Source: CAURMH01 sp963525745
Lineage (GTDB): Bacteria > Pseudomonadota > Gammaproteobacteria > Enterobacterales > Pasteurellaceae
Assembly (NCBI GenBank): GCA_963525745.1
Contig: CAURMH010000005.1
Coordinates: 1 to 45,250 of the forward strand
DNA length: 45,250 bases
Reading direction: 5' to 3'
The position numbers and the translations under genes were made by a program. Of this stretch, positions 1 to 6,933 are shown piece by piece. Every line of letters starts with the position of its first letter. The stretch's first letter is position 1. The notes beneath the pieces were generated by a model. It saw only the letters and a list, made by a program, of their open reading frames with translations. It was not told where the DNA came from and made no database searches.

Positions 1-51
1 ATGCCGATGGTAGTGTGGGGAGTCCCCATGTGAGAGTAGGTCACCGCCGAA
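1..51 (+). rRNA. rrf: 5S ribosomal RNA, 3' part (first of two copies)
   Basis: The first 50 or so bases are almost identical to the 3' half of the complete 5S gene that follows. They share the block running from GCCGATGGTAGTG to GAGAGTAGGTCAC. The 5' half lies outside the window. The last bases read CACCGCCGA where the second copy reads CACTGCCAA, so its closing stem must differ from that of the second copy. Seen: sequence similarity to the neighbouring 5S gene. Inferred: this is the usual 5S of the operon, and the next copy is an extra one. Confidence 0.88.
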
Positions 52-153
52 GACTCAATTAAGCAAATTTAGGATAAGTTAAGATAGCTATAGGTTTTTT
101 TAATATAAGTTTATTTTTTAATTTATTTGTGTAAGTAAATTAAGAAAATAAAT

Positions 154-267
154 TTGGCAGCAATAGTGCGATTGAACCACCTGACACCATACCGAACTCA
201 GAAGTGAAAAGTCGTAACGCCGATGGTAGTGTGGGGAGTCCCCATGTGAGAGTAGGTCACTGCCAAT
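154..267 (+). rRNA. rrf: 5S ribosomal RNA (second, complete copy)
   Basis: A complete 5S rRNA gene of about 114 bases. The 5' end TTGGCAG (154-160) pairs with CTGCCAA (260-266) to close helix I. The conserved block ACCGAACTCAGAAGTGAAA and the loop region GCCGATGGTAGTGTGGGG are both present. It follows the first 5S copy after about 100 AT-rich bases and precedes tRNA-Asp by 13 bases, so all are probably cut from one rRNA operon transcript. The ends are estimated from the pairing and may be off by one or two bases. Confidence 0.93.
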
Positions 268-280
268 GCTTTTAGTTTTT

Positions 281-357
281 GGAGTGGTAGTTCAGCTGGT
301 TAGAATACCTGCCTGTCACGCAGGGGGTCGCGGGTTCGAGTCCCGTCCATTCCGCCA
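281..357 (+). tRNA. tRNA-Asp (anticodon GTC)
   Basis: A 77-base tRNA with the CCA end encoded. The acceptor stem GGAGTGG pairs with CCATTCC (one G-T pair), the discriminator is G, and the anticodon loop CTGTCAC carries GTC. The T loop reads GGTTCGAGTCC. It sits directly behind 5S rRNA, the same 5S-Asp-Trp order as at the end of E. coli rrnC. Confidence 0.97.
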
Positions 358-373
358 ATTTATTCATACCAAT

Positions 374-449
374 AGGGGCGTAGTTCAATTGGTAGAGCAC
401 CGGTCTCCAAAACCGGGTGTTGGGAGTTCGAGCCTCTCCGCCCCTGCCA
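374..449 (+). tRNA. tRNA-Trp (anticodon CCA)
   Basis: A 76-base tRNA with CCA encoded. The acceptor stem AGGGGCG pairs with CGCCCCT, and the anticodon loop CTCCAAA carries CCA. It lies 16 bases after tRNA-Asp and is the last RNA gene of this rRNA operon. Confidence 0.97.
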
Positions 450-904
450 TTATAAAAGTCTTATTTATCAATAATTTACTACATTATAAAAATTCTCCTG
501 TGAGAATTGTCGTCTTCGTGTGGCGTAAATGTGACATTGTTCGCAAATTTAATCATGTAGTCAGTGTTTAGATGATCATATTTCTTCAACCTTTATAAGG
601 TTTCCCAACCGCCTATTTCTTTTAACGTATAAGCAACAAATTCAATTCAGTACTATTAAGCGGCAGCGCGTGTGTTTTTCTCGATTTCGCCACATATTTG
701 AAACAATCGCAATGCAGCGTTCAAAATCGACTTTATCCCACTCCATAGATAAAATCTCCGTCATTCGCACACTAAAAAACGCCTAAAGGCTCAACTGCTC
801 CAAAATGCGGTTCAAAGGTGATCCTTATCACAAAACTTAATCATTGCCTTGGCGTTTAGGCTCAAAAATCTAGATAATCTCCCTTTACAAAATCGGAGAA
901 GATC
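450..904. other. Intergenic region with a possible gene remnant and the dprA control region
   Basis: No intact gene is visible. A hairpin at 491-508 (AATTCTC, loop CTGT, GAGAATT) follows the tRNA genes; it lacks a T-run on the plus strand but is followed by T-rich sequence when read on the minus strand. On the minus strand from 764 to 642 there is a 40-codon reading frame starting M-T-E-I-L-S-M-E-W. A stop-interrupted continuation below it would read E-F-V-A-Y-T-L-K-E-I-G-G-W. This looks like the wreck of a protein gene, but I do not recognise the family. The last 100 bases hold the CRP-like site and promoter of dprA. Confidence 0.45.
817..832 (+). promoter_or_regulatory. CRP-type site upstream of dprA
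   Basis: GGTGATCCTTATCACA is a near-perfect palindrome of the CRP type: GGTGA, six bases, TCACA, against the canonical TGTGA-N6-TCACA. A-rich flanks lie on both sides. Its centre (824.5) is about 60 bases before the start predicted from the -10 candidate TAGATAAT at 871-878, the class I activator position. Two other promoters here (comM, rlmN) have a related site at the same distance. Seen: sequence and spacing. Inferred: CRP control, perhaps with Sxy, as is known for competence genes in Haemophilus. Confidence 0.6.
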
Positions 905-2026
905 ATGACTGAAGCAACTTATGTTTTATTAAGGTTATTACAGATTCCTAAATTAGGGTATACGACAATACATAAAATTTTATCTCAACTTAAGTTACAT
1001 GATTTATTGTCTTATGATGAAGAAGAATTTCGGAAAATGGGGTGGGGGGCAGTACAAATTCGTCGCTGGTTTAATCCGGAGTTGAAATTTATTGAGCCTG
1101 CGTTGGAATGGGGGAAAAAAGAAGGCAATAATTTAGTGAATTATTTTTCTCCCTACTATCCGTTTTTATTGAGACAGATAGCCGGTTTTCCGCCATTATT
1201 ATTTATTAAGGGAAATTTGACCGCACTTTCACAGCGACAAATGGCGATTGTGGGGAGCCGATATTGTTCTAATTATGGGGAGTACTGGGCAAAATATTTT
1301 GCGACCGAATTATCACTGGCCGGTTATACGGTAACTAGCGGATTGGCTTTGGGAATTGATGGTTTTTGCCATCAGGCTGTCGTGAATATTTCAGGGCAGA
1401 CAATAGCCGTTCTGGGGAGTGGTGTAGAGCGGGTTTACCCTTCTAAACATCAACGTTTGGCAGAACAGATTATTGCTACAAACGGTGCGCTTGTTTCCGA
1501 GTTTTTACCTGCGCAGCCGCCATTAGCAGAAAATTTTCCTCGTCGAAATCGAATTATCAGTGGGCTTTCGGTTGGCACGCTAGTTATAGAAGCTACAGAA
1601 AAAAGCGGCTCTTTAATTACCGCGCGTTACGCATTGGAACAGAATCGAGAAATTTTTGCATTGCCCGGAAATATTCAAAGTGAATTCAGTCAAGGTTGCC
1701 ATAAATTGATCAAGCAAGGGGCAATGTTGGTTGAAAATGTGAAAGACATTTTAGACACGATATATAATCACTCTATTCATAGTCAAACCGGCATCAATTT
1801 CGAGTATTTTTCAGAATCAAGGGCAAATAGTATTTCGCCGCCGCCTCAACCTTGTACGAATCCGAGTCATCCAAAACTATATGCTCGTATCGGCTATACG
1901 CCGGTGAGTATCGACGATTTGGCGGCAGAATTCGGCACCCCCGTGGAAGAACTGGTGGTACAGCTTCTTGATTTAGAATTACAGGATTTGATAATGATGG
2001 AAAATGGCCTGTATAAGCGCGTTTAA
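905..2026 (+). CDS. dprA: DNA processing protein DprA
   Basis: DprA/Smf binds incoming single-stranded DNA in the cytoplasm during natural transformation and loads RecA on it. The 373-residue protein has the expected order: an N-terminal helical region, then the Rossmann-like DprA core with VGSRYCSNYG (116-125), GLALGIDGFCHQ (146-157), VLGSGVERVYPS (169-180), FPRRNRIISG (211-220) and EKSGSLITARYALEQ (232-246), and a C-terminal winged-helix segment. The start follows GGAGAAGATC. An uptake word lies inside the gene (1220-1228, coding for N-L-T-A-L). The upstream CRP-like site suggests competence regulation. yaaA follows after 39 bases. Confidence 0.97.
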   Translation: MTEATYVLLRLLQIPKLGYTTIHKILSQLKLHDLLSYDEEEFRKMGWGAVQIRRWFNPELKFIEPALEWGKKEGNNLVNYFSPYYPFLLRQIAGFPPLLFIKGNLTALSQRQMAIVGSRYCSNYGEYWAKYFATELSLAGYTVTSGLALGIDGFCHQAVVNISGQTIAVLGSGVERVYPSKHQRLAEQIIATNGALVSEFLPAQPPLAENFPRRNRIISGLSVGTLVIEATEKSGSLITARYALEQNREIFALPGNIQSEFSQGCHKLIKQGAMLVENVKDILDTIYNHSIHSQTGINFEYFSESRANSISPPPQPCTNPSHPKLYARIGYTPVSIDDLAAEFGTPVEELVVQLLDLELQDLIMMENGLYKRV

Positions 2027-2065
2027 TGTGCTAAGATACCTCTCTTTAGAAAAAAGGGGTATTGC

Positions 2066-2842
2066 ATGCTTACGATTATTTCGCCCGCTAAAACGTTGGA
2101 TTTTGAAAGTGCGGTTAGAAGTCTTCCTGTTTCTCAACCGCACTTAGTTAATAATAGTTGCCGGTTGATTGATATTTGTCGTCAATTGTCTCCGCAACAA
2201 ATTGCTTCGTTAATGTCGATTAGCGATAAATTAGCCGGACTGAATGCGGCCCGATTTGGCATGTGGCGGCCCGAGCACGATATACGAAACTCACGCGCTG
2301 CAATTTTTGCTTTTAAAGGCGACGTTTATACGGGACTTGATGTTGAACAATTATCGGATAATGATCTTCAGTTCGCACAGTCACATTTGCGAATTCTTTC
2401 CGGATTATACGGATTGTTAAAGCCGCTTGATTTGATACAACCGTATCGTTTGGAAATGGGCATTAGACTGGCCAATTCACGAGGAAAAGATCTCTATGCT
2501 TTTTGGTATGGGATTATTACAAAAGCGGTTCAAGATGCGATTGATGAGCAAAATGACTACATTTTGATTAATCTTGCCTCCGATGAATATTATAAATCTA
2601 TTCAACAGACAAAATTACGGGCGAATATTATTAAACCGATTTTTTTAGATCAAAAGAACGGAACGTATAAAGTGATCAGTTTCTATGCCAAAAAAGCACG
2701 CGGCATGATGTGCCGTTTTATTATTCAGCAACGAATAAAAGAAATTGCACACTTAAAAGAATTTAATTTGGGCGGCTATTGGTTTGATAAAATGGCGTCA
2801 TCGGCGCACGAATTGATTTTTAAGCGAGATCTACATGAGTAA
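2066..2842 (+). CDS. yaaA: Peroxide stress protein YaaA (UPF0246/DUF328)
   Basis: The 258-residue product matches the YaaA family along its length: the opening MLTIISPAKTLDF, LSGLYGLLKPLDLIQPYRLEMG near 110-130 and the closing FNLGGYWFD are family signatures. In E. coli YaaA lowers free iron and protects DNA from peroxide; that role is taken from the family and not shown here. The gene follows dprA on the same strand and its 3' end overlaps the next lipoprotein gene by 8 bases, so the three are probably cotranscribed. An inverted pair of uptake words lies within codons 14-27. Confidence 0.95.
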   Translation: MLTIISPAKTLDFESAVRSLPVSQPHLVNNSCRLIDICRQLSPQQIASLMSISDKLAGLNAARFGMWRPEHDIRNSRAAIFAFKGDVYTGLDVEQLSDNDLQFAQSHLRILSGLYGLLKPLDLIQPYRLEMGIRLANSRGKDLYAFWYGIITKAVQDAIDEQNDYILINLASDEYYKSIQQTKLRANIIKPIFLDQKNGTYKVISFYAKKARGMMCRFIIQQRIKEIAHLKEFNLGGYWFDKMASSAHELIFKRDLHE

Positions 2843-3434
2843 AATTCTGCTAATTTTGACCGCACTTTTTCTTTCAGGTTGTAGCGCAACGCTATCTCGA
2901 TTGGATGCGCCGACGCAAATTAAAGAGCAGAATAAAGTATATCGTTTAACGGCAAGTCAAGATCTTGGCTCAATGGCACGTTTTGTTTATTTAGAATCGG
3001 GTAAAAATCTCGAGAATTGGCAAAGTGCACTGGAGTTATTATTGGATCGTAATCTTGAAAATCGAACGATTTCGGAGCGAATTGCTTTACGCAAACGGGT
3101 TTATCGTAATACCGAAGTGAAGTATTTTAAAATTTCACCTTTTAAGGATAAACAAACGCAACGCACCGACGGGCTGATAGGTTATGTGATTTATGAGCCG
3201 ACGGCGAAAAATCCGAATTGGCAGGTTGATGTTGTGCGCGGTAGGAATGTTCCGCGATGCGGTTTTGTTCAATATCAATATTCTCAACGTTCTATTCCGA
3301 AAAAGCAAACAACTCAAATTGCAAAACAAAAAGTAATTCGATATTTGAAAAAATATGTCGCTGAAAAAATGCTGCGCACGTTATCGGCCAAACCTTGGTC
3401 GTTCGGCTGTGAAAATAAGAACGAGATCAAATAG
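2835..3434 (+). CDS. Predicted lipoprotein of unknown function
   Basis: A 199-residue protein with a lipoprotein signal peptide: MSKILLILTALFLSGC, with the lipobox L-S-G-C and the acylated cysteine at residue 16. The mature part is basic and contains no domain I can name. A cysteine near 142 and another near 192 could form a disulfide. It begins 8 bases before the yaaA stop, which points to translational coupling, and precedes pfkA. I recall the same position being taken by an uncharacterised protein in H. influenzae. An uptake word is used within the signal peptide, coding for L-T-A-L. Confidence 0.85.
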   Translation: MSKILLILTALFLSGCSATLSRLDAPTQIKEQNKVYRLTASQDLGSMARFVYLESGKNLENWQSALELLLDRNLENRTISERIALRKRVYRNTEVKYFKISPFKDKQTQRTDGLIGYVIYEPTAKNPNWQVDVVRGRNVPRCGFVQYQYSQRSIPKKQTTQIAKQKVIRYLKKYVAEKMLRTLSAKPWSFGCENKNEIK

Positions 3435-3479
3435 TGCGGCTGATTTATAAACTTTTTCTAGAGCTATGGGAGCGAATAG

Positions 3480-3485
3480 TATAAT
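3480..3485 (+). promoter_or_regulatory. Candidate -10 element for pfkA
   Basis: A perfect TATAAT lies 48 bases before the pfkA start in the gap after the lipoprotein gene. No good -35 hexamer stands 16-18 bases upstream (the region is T-rich), so the call rests on the -10 and its position alone. Confidence 0.4.
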
Positions 3486-3533
3486 CTTTGCCCGTTTCAA
3501 TTTTATTTTGTTATAACTTAAAGTAGGTGGAAG

Positions 3534-4499
3534 ATGATCAAAAAAATTGCGGTATTAACCAGTGGCGGTGATGCGCCGGGCATGAATGCAGCGATTCGAG
3601 GTGTCGTTCGTTCCGCATTGGCGGCGGATCTTGACGTGTTTGGCATTTATGAAGGTTATCAGGGGCTATACAACAATAAGATTAAACCATTAAACCGCTA
3701 CAGCGTATCAGATATTATCAATAAAGGCGGAACTTTTCTTGGTTCGGCGCGTTTCCCTGAATTTAAAGATCCTGCTATTCGGGCTAAATGCGCTGACGTT
3801 TTGCGTTCGCATGGCATTGATGCATTGGTTGTTATCGGAGGGGACGGCTCTTACATGGGGGCTAAATTATTGACCGAAGAACACGGTTTTCCCTGCGTCG
3901 GTATTCCCGGTACGATTGATAACGATGTGGCGGGGACAGACTATACAATCGGTTATCAAACCGCTTTAGAAACGGCCGTCGAAGCCATCGATCGTTTACG
4001 CGATACTTCCAGTTCTCATCAACGTATTTCAATTGTTGAGATTATGGGGCGTCATTGTAGCGATTTAACCATCTCTGCGGGAATTGCCGGAGGATGTGAA
4101 TATATTGTCGCGTCTGAGCTTGGTTTTAACCGTGAAGAATTAGTTCGAGAAATTGAAAATAGCATTAAACAAGGTAAACGCCATGCCTTAATTGTCATTA
4201 CCGAATTGATCACGGATGTTCATTCTCTTGCACGTGAAATCGAAGCGCGCGTCGGGCATGAAACGCGGGCGACGGTATTAGGTCATATCCAGCGCGGAGG
4301 TACTCCTTGTGCCTTTGATCGTATCTTAGCTTCCCGCATGGGCGTTTATGCGGTTGACTTATTGCTGCAAGGCAAAGGCGGGTACTGTGTTGGAATTCAG
4401 AATGAAAAATTGGTTCATCACGATATTATTGATGCAATCAATAATATGCACCGTGAATTTAAAGCGGATTGGCTGACCATGTCCAAACGGTTGGACTAA
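3534..4499 (+). CDS. pfkA: ATP-dependent 6-phosphofructokinase
   Basis: Phosphorylates fructose 6-phosphate to fructose 1,6-bisphosphate, the committed step of glycolysis. The 321-residue length is that of bacterial PfkA. Visible motifs are the ATP-binding LTSGGDAPGMNAAIRG (8-23), IGGDGS (101-106), the catalytic PGTIDNDV (125-132, with the base Asp129), and the substrate segment EIMGRHCSDL followed by GHIQRGGTPCAFDR. The start follows AGGTGGAAG. It is followed by a pair of inverted uptake words flanking the start of the ornithine carbamoyltransferase remnant. Confidence 0.98.
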   Translation: MIKKIAVLTSGGDAPGMNAAIRGVVRSALAADLDVFGIYEGYQGLYNNKIKPLNRYSVSDIINKGGTFLGSARFPEFKDPAIRAKCADVLRSHGIDALVVIGGDGSYMGAKLLTEEHGFPCVGIPGTIDNDVAGTDYTIGYQTALETAVEAIDRLRDTSSSHQRISIVEIMGRHCSDLTISAGIAGGCEYIVASELGFNREELVREIENSIKQGKRHALIVITELITDVHSLAREIEARVGHETRATVLGHIQRGGTPCAFDRILASRMGVYAVDLLLQGKGGYCVGIQNEKLVHHDIIDAINNMHREFKADWLTMSKRLD

Positions 4500-4511
4500 G
4501 CGAATAATATT

Positions 4512-4597
4512 AAGTGCGGTTAAAATCGGACAAGTTTTGAAAATAAGGAAAAACATCACGTTATTTATCGAAACCTCATGAATTTTGACCGCACTTT
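4512..4597 (+). terminator. Widely spaced inverted uptake-word pair downstream of pfkA
   Basis: AAGTGCGGT (4512-4520) and ACCGCACTT (4588-4596) are inverted and extended by AAAAT/ATTTT, giving a possible long stem followed by TTTT. The loop of about 60 bases is large for a terminator. The second arm lies within the gene remnant, so the pair may also mark a deletion join. Confidence 0.35.
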
Positions 4598-4960
4598 TGT
4601 CTTTGACGATATTGCGGTGGCGATAAAAAATGTTGATTTCGTGCATACCGATGTTTGGGTTTCAATGGGGGAGCCGATAGCGGCTTGGTGCGAAAGAATT
4701 GAGCTACTGATGCCTTATCGAGTTACCGCTTCCTTATTGAGTGAAACCGGAAATCCTCATGTCAAATTTATGTATTGCTTGCCGGCATTTCACAATTGCG
4801 AAACTAAAATAGGGCAAGAAATTGCCAAACAATATCCGGCATTAGCAAAGGTATTGAAGTGACGGAAGACGTTTTTGAATCGCCGGCAAATATCGCCTTT
4901 GATCAAGCCGAAAATCGTATGCATACGATTAAAGCGGTTATGGTGGCCAGCTTGGCTTAA
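4578..4960 (+). pseudogene. 3' remnant of ornithine carbamoyltransferase, frameshifted
   Basis: The reading frame from 4578 encodes the C-terminal third of an ornithine carbamoyltransferase: DFVHTDVWVSMGE, W-C-E-R-I-E-L-L, LSETGNPHVKFMYCLPAFHN (with the ornithine-binding H-C-L-P motif changed to Y-C-L-P). This frame ends at a TGA at 4860-4862. The family sequence resumes one frame over, from GTG at about 4859 as VTEDVFESPANIAFDQAENR and HTIKAVMVASLA, stopping at 4960. The roughly 220 N-terminal residues with the carbamoyl phosphate site (S-T-R-T-R) are missing. The fragment cannot be an active enzyme. The 5' edge coincides with an uptake word at 4588. Whether it was argF or arcB cannot be told from this piece. 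Confidence 0.93.
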
Positions 4961-4985
4961 AACGATGTCGTTTATTTCATTTACA

Positions 4986-5012
4986 AAAATGCCACCGTGA
5001 AGGTGGCATTTT
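4986..5012 (-). terminator. Hairpin terminator between the remnant and yagU
   Basis: AAAATGCCACC (4986-4996), loop GTGAA, GGTGGCATTTT (5002-5012): an 11-bp perfect stem ending in a T-run on both strands. It lies 11 bases past the yagU stop and is probably bidirectional. Confidence 0.85.
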
Positions 5013-5023
5013 GGTAGGTTTGG

Positions 5024-5647
5024 TTAACGTGTCGCTTTTGCAAACGGTACTTCAGGATCCGGCTCGTGAGTGATACGATTACGTAAGTCACGGCGGATAA
5101 TCTCAATTGTCCAGAACCAGAAAATATGACCGACTAATTCGGAAATATGTTCGTACATCGGCCAATCAGCAACCGGCGGCGTTAAACCGAGCAATGGGAA
5201 CGTAATATAGTGAACGCAGACATCGGCAATTAAACCGGCGCCGATACCTTGCCAGAATTTAATTTTAGGGAAACGTTCCGCAACCAGGCAGTAACCGACG
5301 GCAAAAACCAGCGAGAAAATAATATGGGTTACGCCAATCCAGTTAAACGCTTGATCAGCAAAGTTAAATGCCGCTTCAGTCGGATCAATGCCTAAATAAT
5401 CGCGTAAAAATACATGCGGTGGATTCAAAAATGCACGGGAACATACGGCTAACGCCTGTTCAGGCGTAAAACTTGAGATGTCCACTTTACAGGCGGCGCT
5501 AAAAAGATCGATTGGACTGTGCGGTGGAAATGGATGCTCTGCTCCCCATTTTACGAAAGCGGAAAGTAGTCCCGCAATAAGGCCAACAAAAATGGCCACG
5601 CCATAACGACGGCGATTAGGTGGAGTTTGTTCAAAAATACCTGACAT
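5024..5647 (-). CDS. yagU: YagU family inner membrane protein (DUF1440)
   Basis: A 207-residue membrane protein matching E. coli YagU, which is linked to acid tolerance. Segments seen: a first membrane helix RYGVAIFVGLIAGLLSAFVKWG, the stretch HPFPPHSP, helices around WIGVTHIIFSLVFAVGYCLV and IGAGLIADVCVHYITFPLLG, and FWFWTIEIIRR near the end. I chose the ATG at 5647 because it has GGAG seven bases before it and matches the family start MSGIFEQTPPNRRRYG. A longer frame from 5716 would run through an uptake word and has no ribosome site. A 24-bp palindrome lies upstream (5725-5748). Confidence 0.9.
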   Translation of the reverse strand: MSGIFEQTPPNRRRYGVAIFVGLIAGLLSAFVKWGAEHPFPPHSPIDLFSAACKVDISSFTPEQALAVCSRAFLNPPHVFLRDYLGIDPTEAAFNFADQAFNWIGVTHIIFSLVFAVGYCLVAERFPKIKFWQGIGAGLIADVCVHYITFPLLGLTPPVADWPMYEHISELVGHIFWFWTIEIIRRDLRNRITHEPDPEVPFAKATR

Positions 5648-5724
5648 AATTTTCTCCGAAATAATAAAAAAATTAACCGCACTTAAATTCCATAGAGGAT
5701 TCGCTCCGTGGTTCAAGGCGGCGA

Positions 5725-5748
5725 CATATTTTGTGTTGACAAAATATG
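5725..5748. promoter_or_regulatory. Perfect 10+4+10 palindrome upstream of yagU
   Basis: CATATTTTGT (5725-5734) and ACAAAATATG (5739-5748) are exact reverse complements separated by GTTG. The site is 78 bases before the yagU start in non-coding DNA. The arms have the size of a repressor operator, but they match no regulator motif I can name with confidence. It lacks a T-run and has an AT-rich stem, so it is not a normal terminator. Confidence 0.6.
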
Positions 5749-5839
5749 AAAGAAGTTTTTCAGTAATTTTGCGGATTAGTCAAGTTTTAATTCTAAAATA
5801 TACCTATTTATAGTGATAATTGTCTGGATTGAATAAAAT

Positions 5840-5871
5840 AAAAGCGGTTGGAACAAACCGAACCGCTTTTT
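5840..5871 (-). terminator. Terminator of talB
   Basis: AAAAGCGGTT (5840-5849), an 11-base loop, AACCGCTTTT (5861-5870). On the minus strand this hairpin starts 17 bases after the talB stop and is followed by TTTATTTTATT. The stem resembles half of an uptake word but lacks the AAGTG part. Confidence 0.75.
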
Positions 5872-5887
5872 CAATATAAGGTTTTCA

Positions 5888-6841
5888 TTAAAGTTTAGAA
5901 ATTAACATTGCTTCGAGTTTTTCAATATCTGCCGCAAATTTACGAATACCTTCGGCCAGTTTTTCGACTGCCATAGGATCCGAATTATGCGCCCAATAAA
6001 ATTCGGATTCCGTCATCGGCGCAGGGCGTGTTTTGAGTTCGCCTTGATAATCTAATTTACGGGTAAGTGCGGTTGAATTTTGCTGTAATTCTTTAAGTAG
6101 GTTTGGCGCAATGGTTAAACGATCACAGCCGGCTAACTCGATAATTTCCCCTATGTTGCGGAAACTGGCGCCCATAACGACGGTTTTATAGCCGTATTGT
6201 TTATAGTAGTTATAAATTTTCGTCACGGAAATCACACCCGGATCTTCATGAGGCGCGTAGTCTTTTTGTGTCGTATTGGCTTTGTACCAGTCTAAAATTC
6301 GTCCGACAAACGGCGAAATTAAATAAACGCCGGCTTCCGCACAGGCGCGTGCTTGCGCTTCTGAGAAGAGTAAGGTCAAATTACAATTAATGCCTTCTTT
6401 TTCAAGAATTTCGGCTGCACGAATACCTTGCCAGGTAGAAGCGATCTTGATCAAAATACGCTCATTGCTAATTCCTGCCGCGTTGTAAAGTGCGGTTAAC
6501 TTACGGGCTTTTTCGACAGTGGCTTGTGTGTCGTAAGAAAGCCGCGCGTCAACTTCCGTTGAAATACGCCCCGGTACGATTTTAACAATTTCCAACCCGA
6601 TATTTACGGCCAATTTATCTTCCGCATCGATTAATTGTTTTGCTTTATCATGGCTTTGTGCTTTTGCATAGGCCACCGCGTCATCAATGAGCGGCGCATA
6701 TTGCGGCAATGCCGAAGCGCTTAGAATTAAAGACGGATTAGTCGTCGCATCTTGCGGTTGATATTGTTTGATTGCGTCAATATCGCCGGTATCCGCCACG
6801 ACAACAGTCATGCTGCGTAAAGAATCAAGTTGAGTCGTCAT
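5888..6841 (-). CDS. talB: Transaldolase
   Basis: Moves a dihydroxyacetone unit between sugar phosphates in the non-oxidative pentose phosphate pathway. The 317-residue length is that of TalB. The opening MTTQLDSLRSMTVVVADTGD has Asp17; DATTNPSLIL (31-40) and ILIKIASTWQGI with the Schiff-base Lys132 are present, as are NLTLLFSEAQARACAEAGV and SPFVGRILDWY. The ATG follows AAGGAGCACAACA, a strong ribosome site. Two uptake words lie inside the gene (6065-6073 and 6488-6496), coding for S-T-A-L and L-T-A-L. The neighbouring VirK/YbjX-family gene is upstream on the same strand. Confidence 0.98.
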   Translation of the reverse strand: MTTQLDSLRSMTVVVADTGDIDAIKQYQPQDATTNPSLILSASALPQYAPLIDDAVAYAKAQSHDKAKQLIDAEDKLAVNIGLEIVKIVPGRISTEVDARLSYDTQATVEKARKLTALYNAAGISNERILIKIASTWQGIRAAEILEKEGINCNLTLLFSEAQARACAEAGVYLISPFVGRILDWYKANTTQKDYAPHEDPGVISVTKIYNYYKQYGYKTVVMGASFRNIGEIIELAGCDRLTIAPNLLKELQQNSTALTRKLDYQGELKTRPAPMTESEFYWAHNSDPMAVEKLAEGIRKFAADIEKLEAMLISKL

Positions 6842-6933
6842 TGTTGTGCTCCTTATTGTAAATCGTAAAAATTAAACTGCGGTTACGATAACATAGTTTT
6901 TATTACGATGGTGGTTTGGTGAGAAAATTTTAT

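Noticed and set aside
530..545. TGTGACATTGTTCGCA, a possible fourth CRP-S-like site after the tRNA genes
   Set aside because: It lacks the GATCnTTATC core of the other three, its inner bases are not palindromic, and no gene starts at a fitting distance.
776..862. GCCTAAA repeated in inverted orientation on both sides of the dprA CRP-like site
   Set aside because: Only seven bases match, with unequal flanks and a spacing of over 60 bases; this may be chance.
5648..5716. N-terminal extension of yagU to 5716
   Set aside because: The extension has no ribosome site, spans an uptake word and does not match the family start; GGAG before 5647 decides the start.
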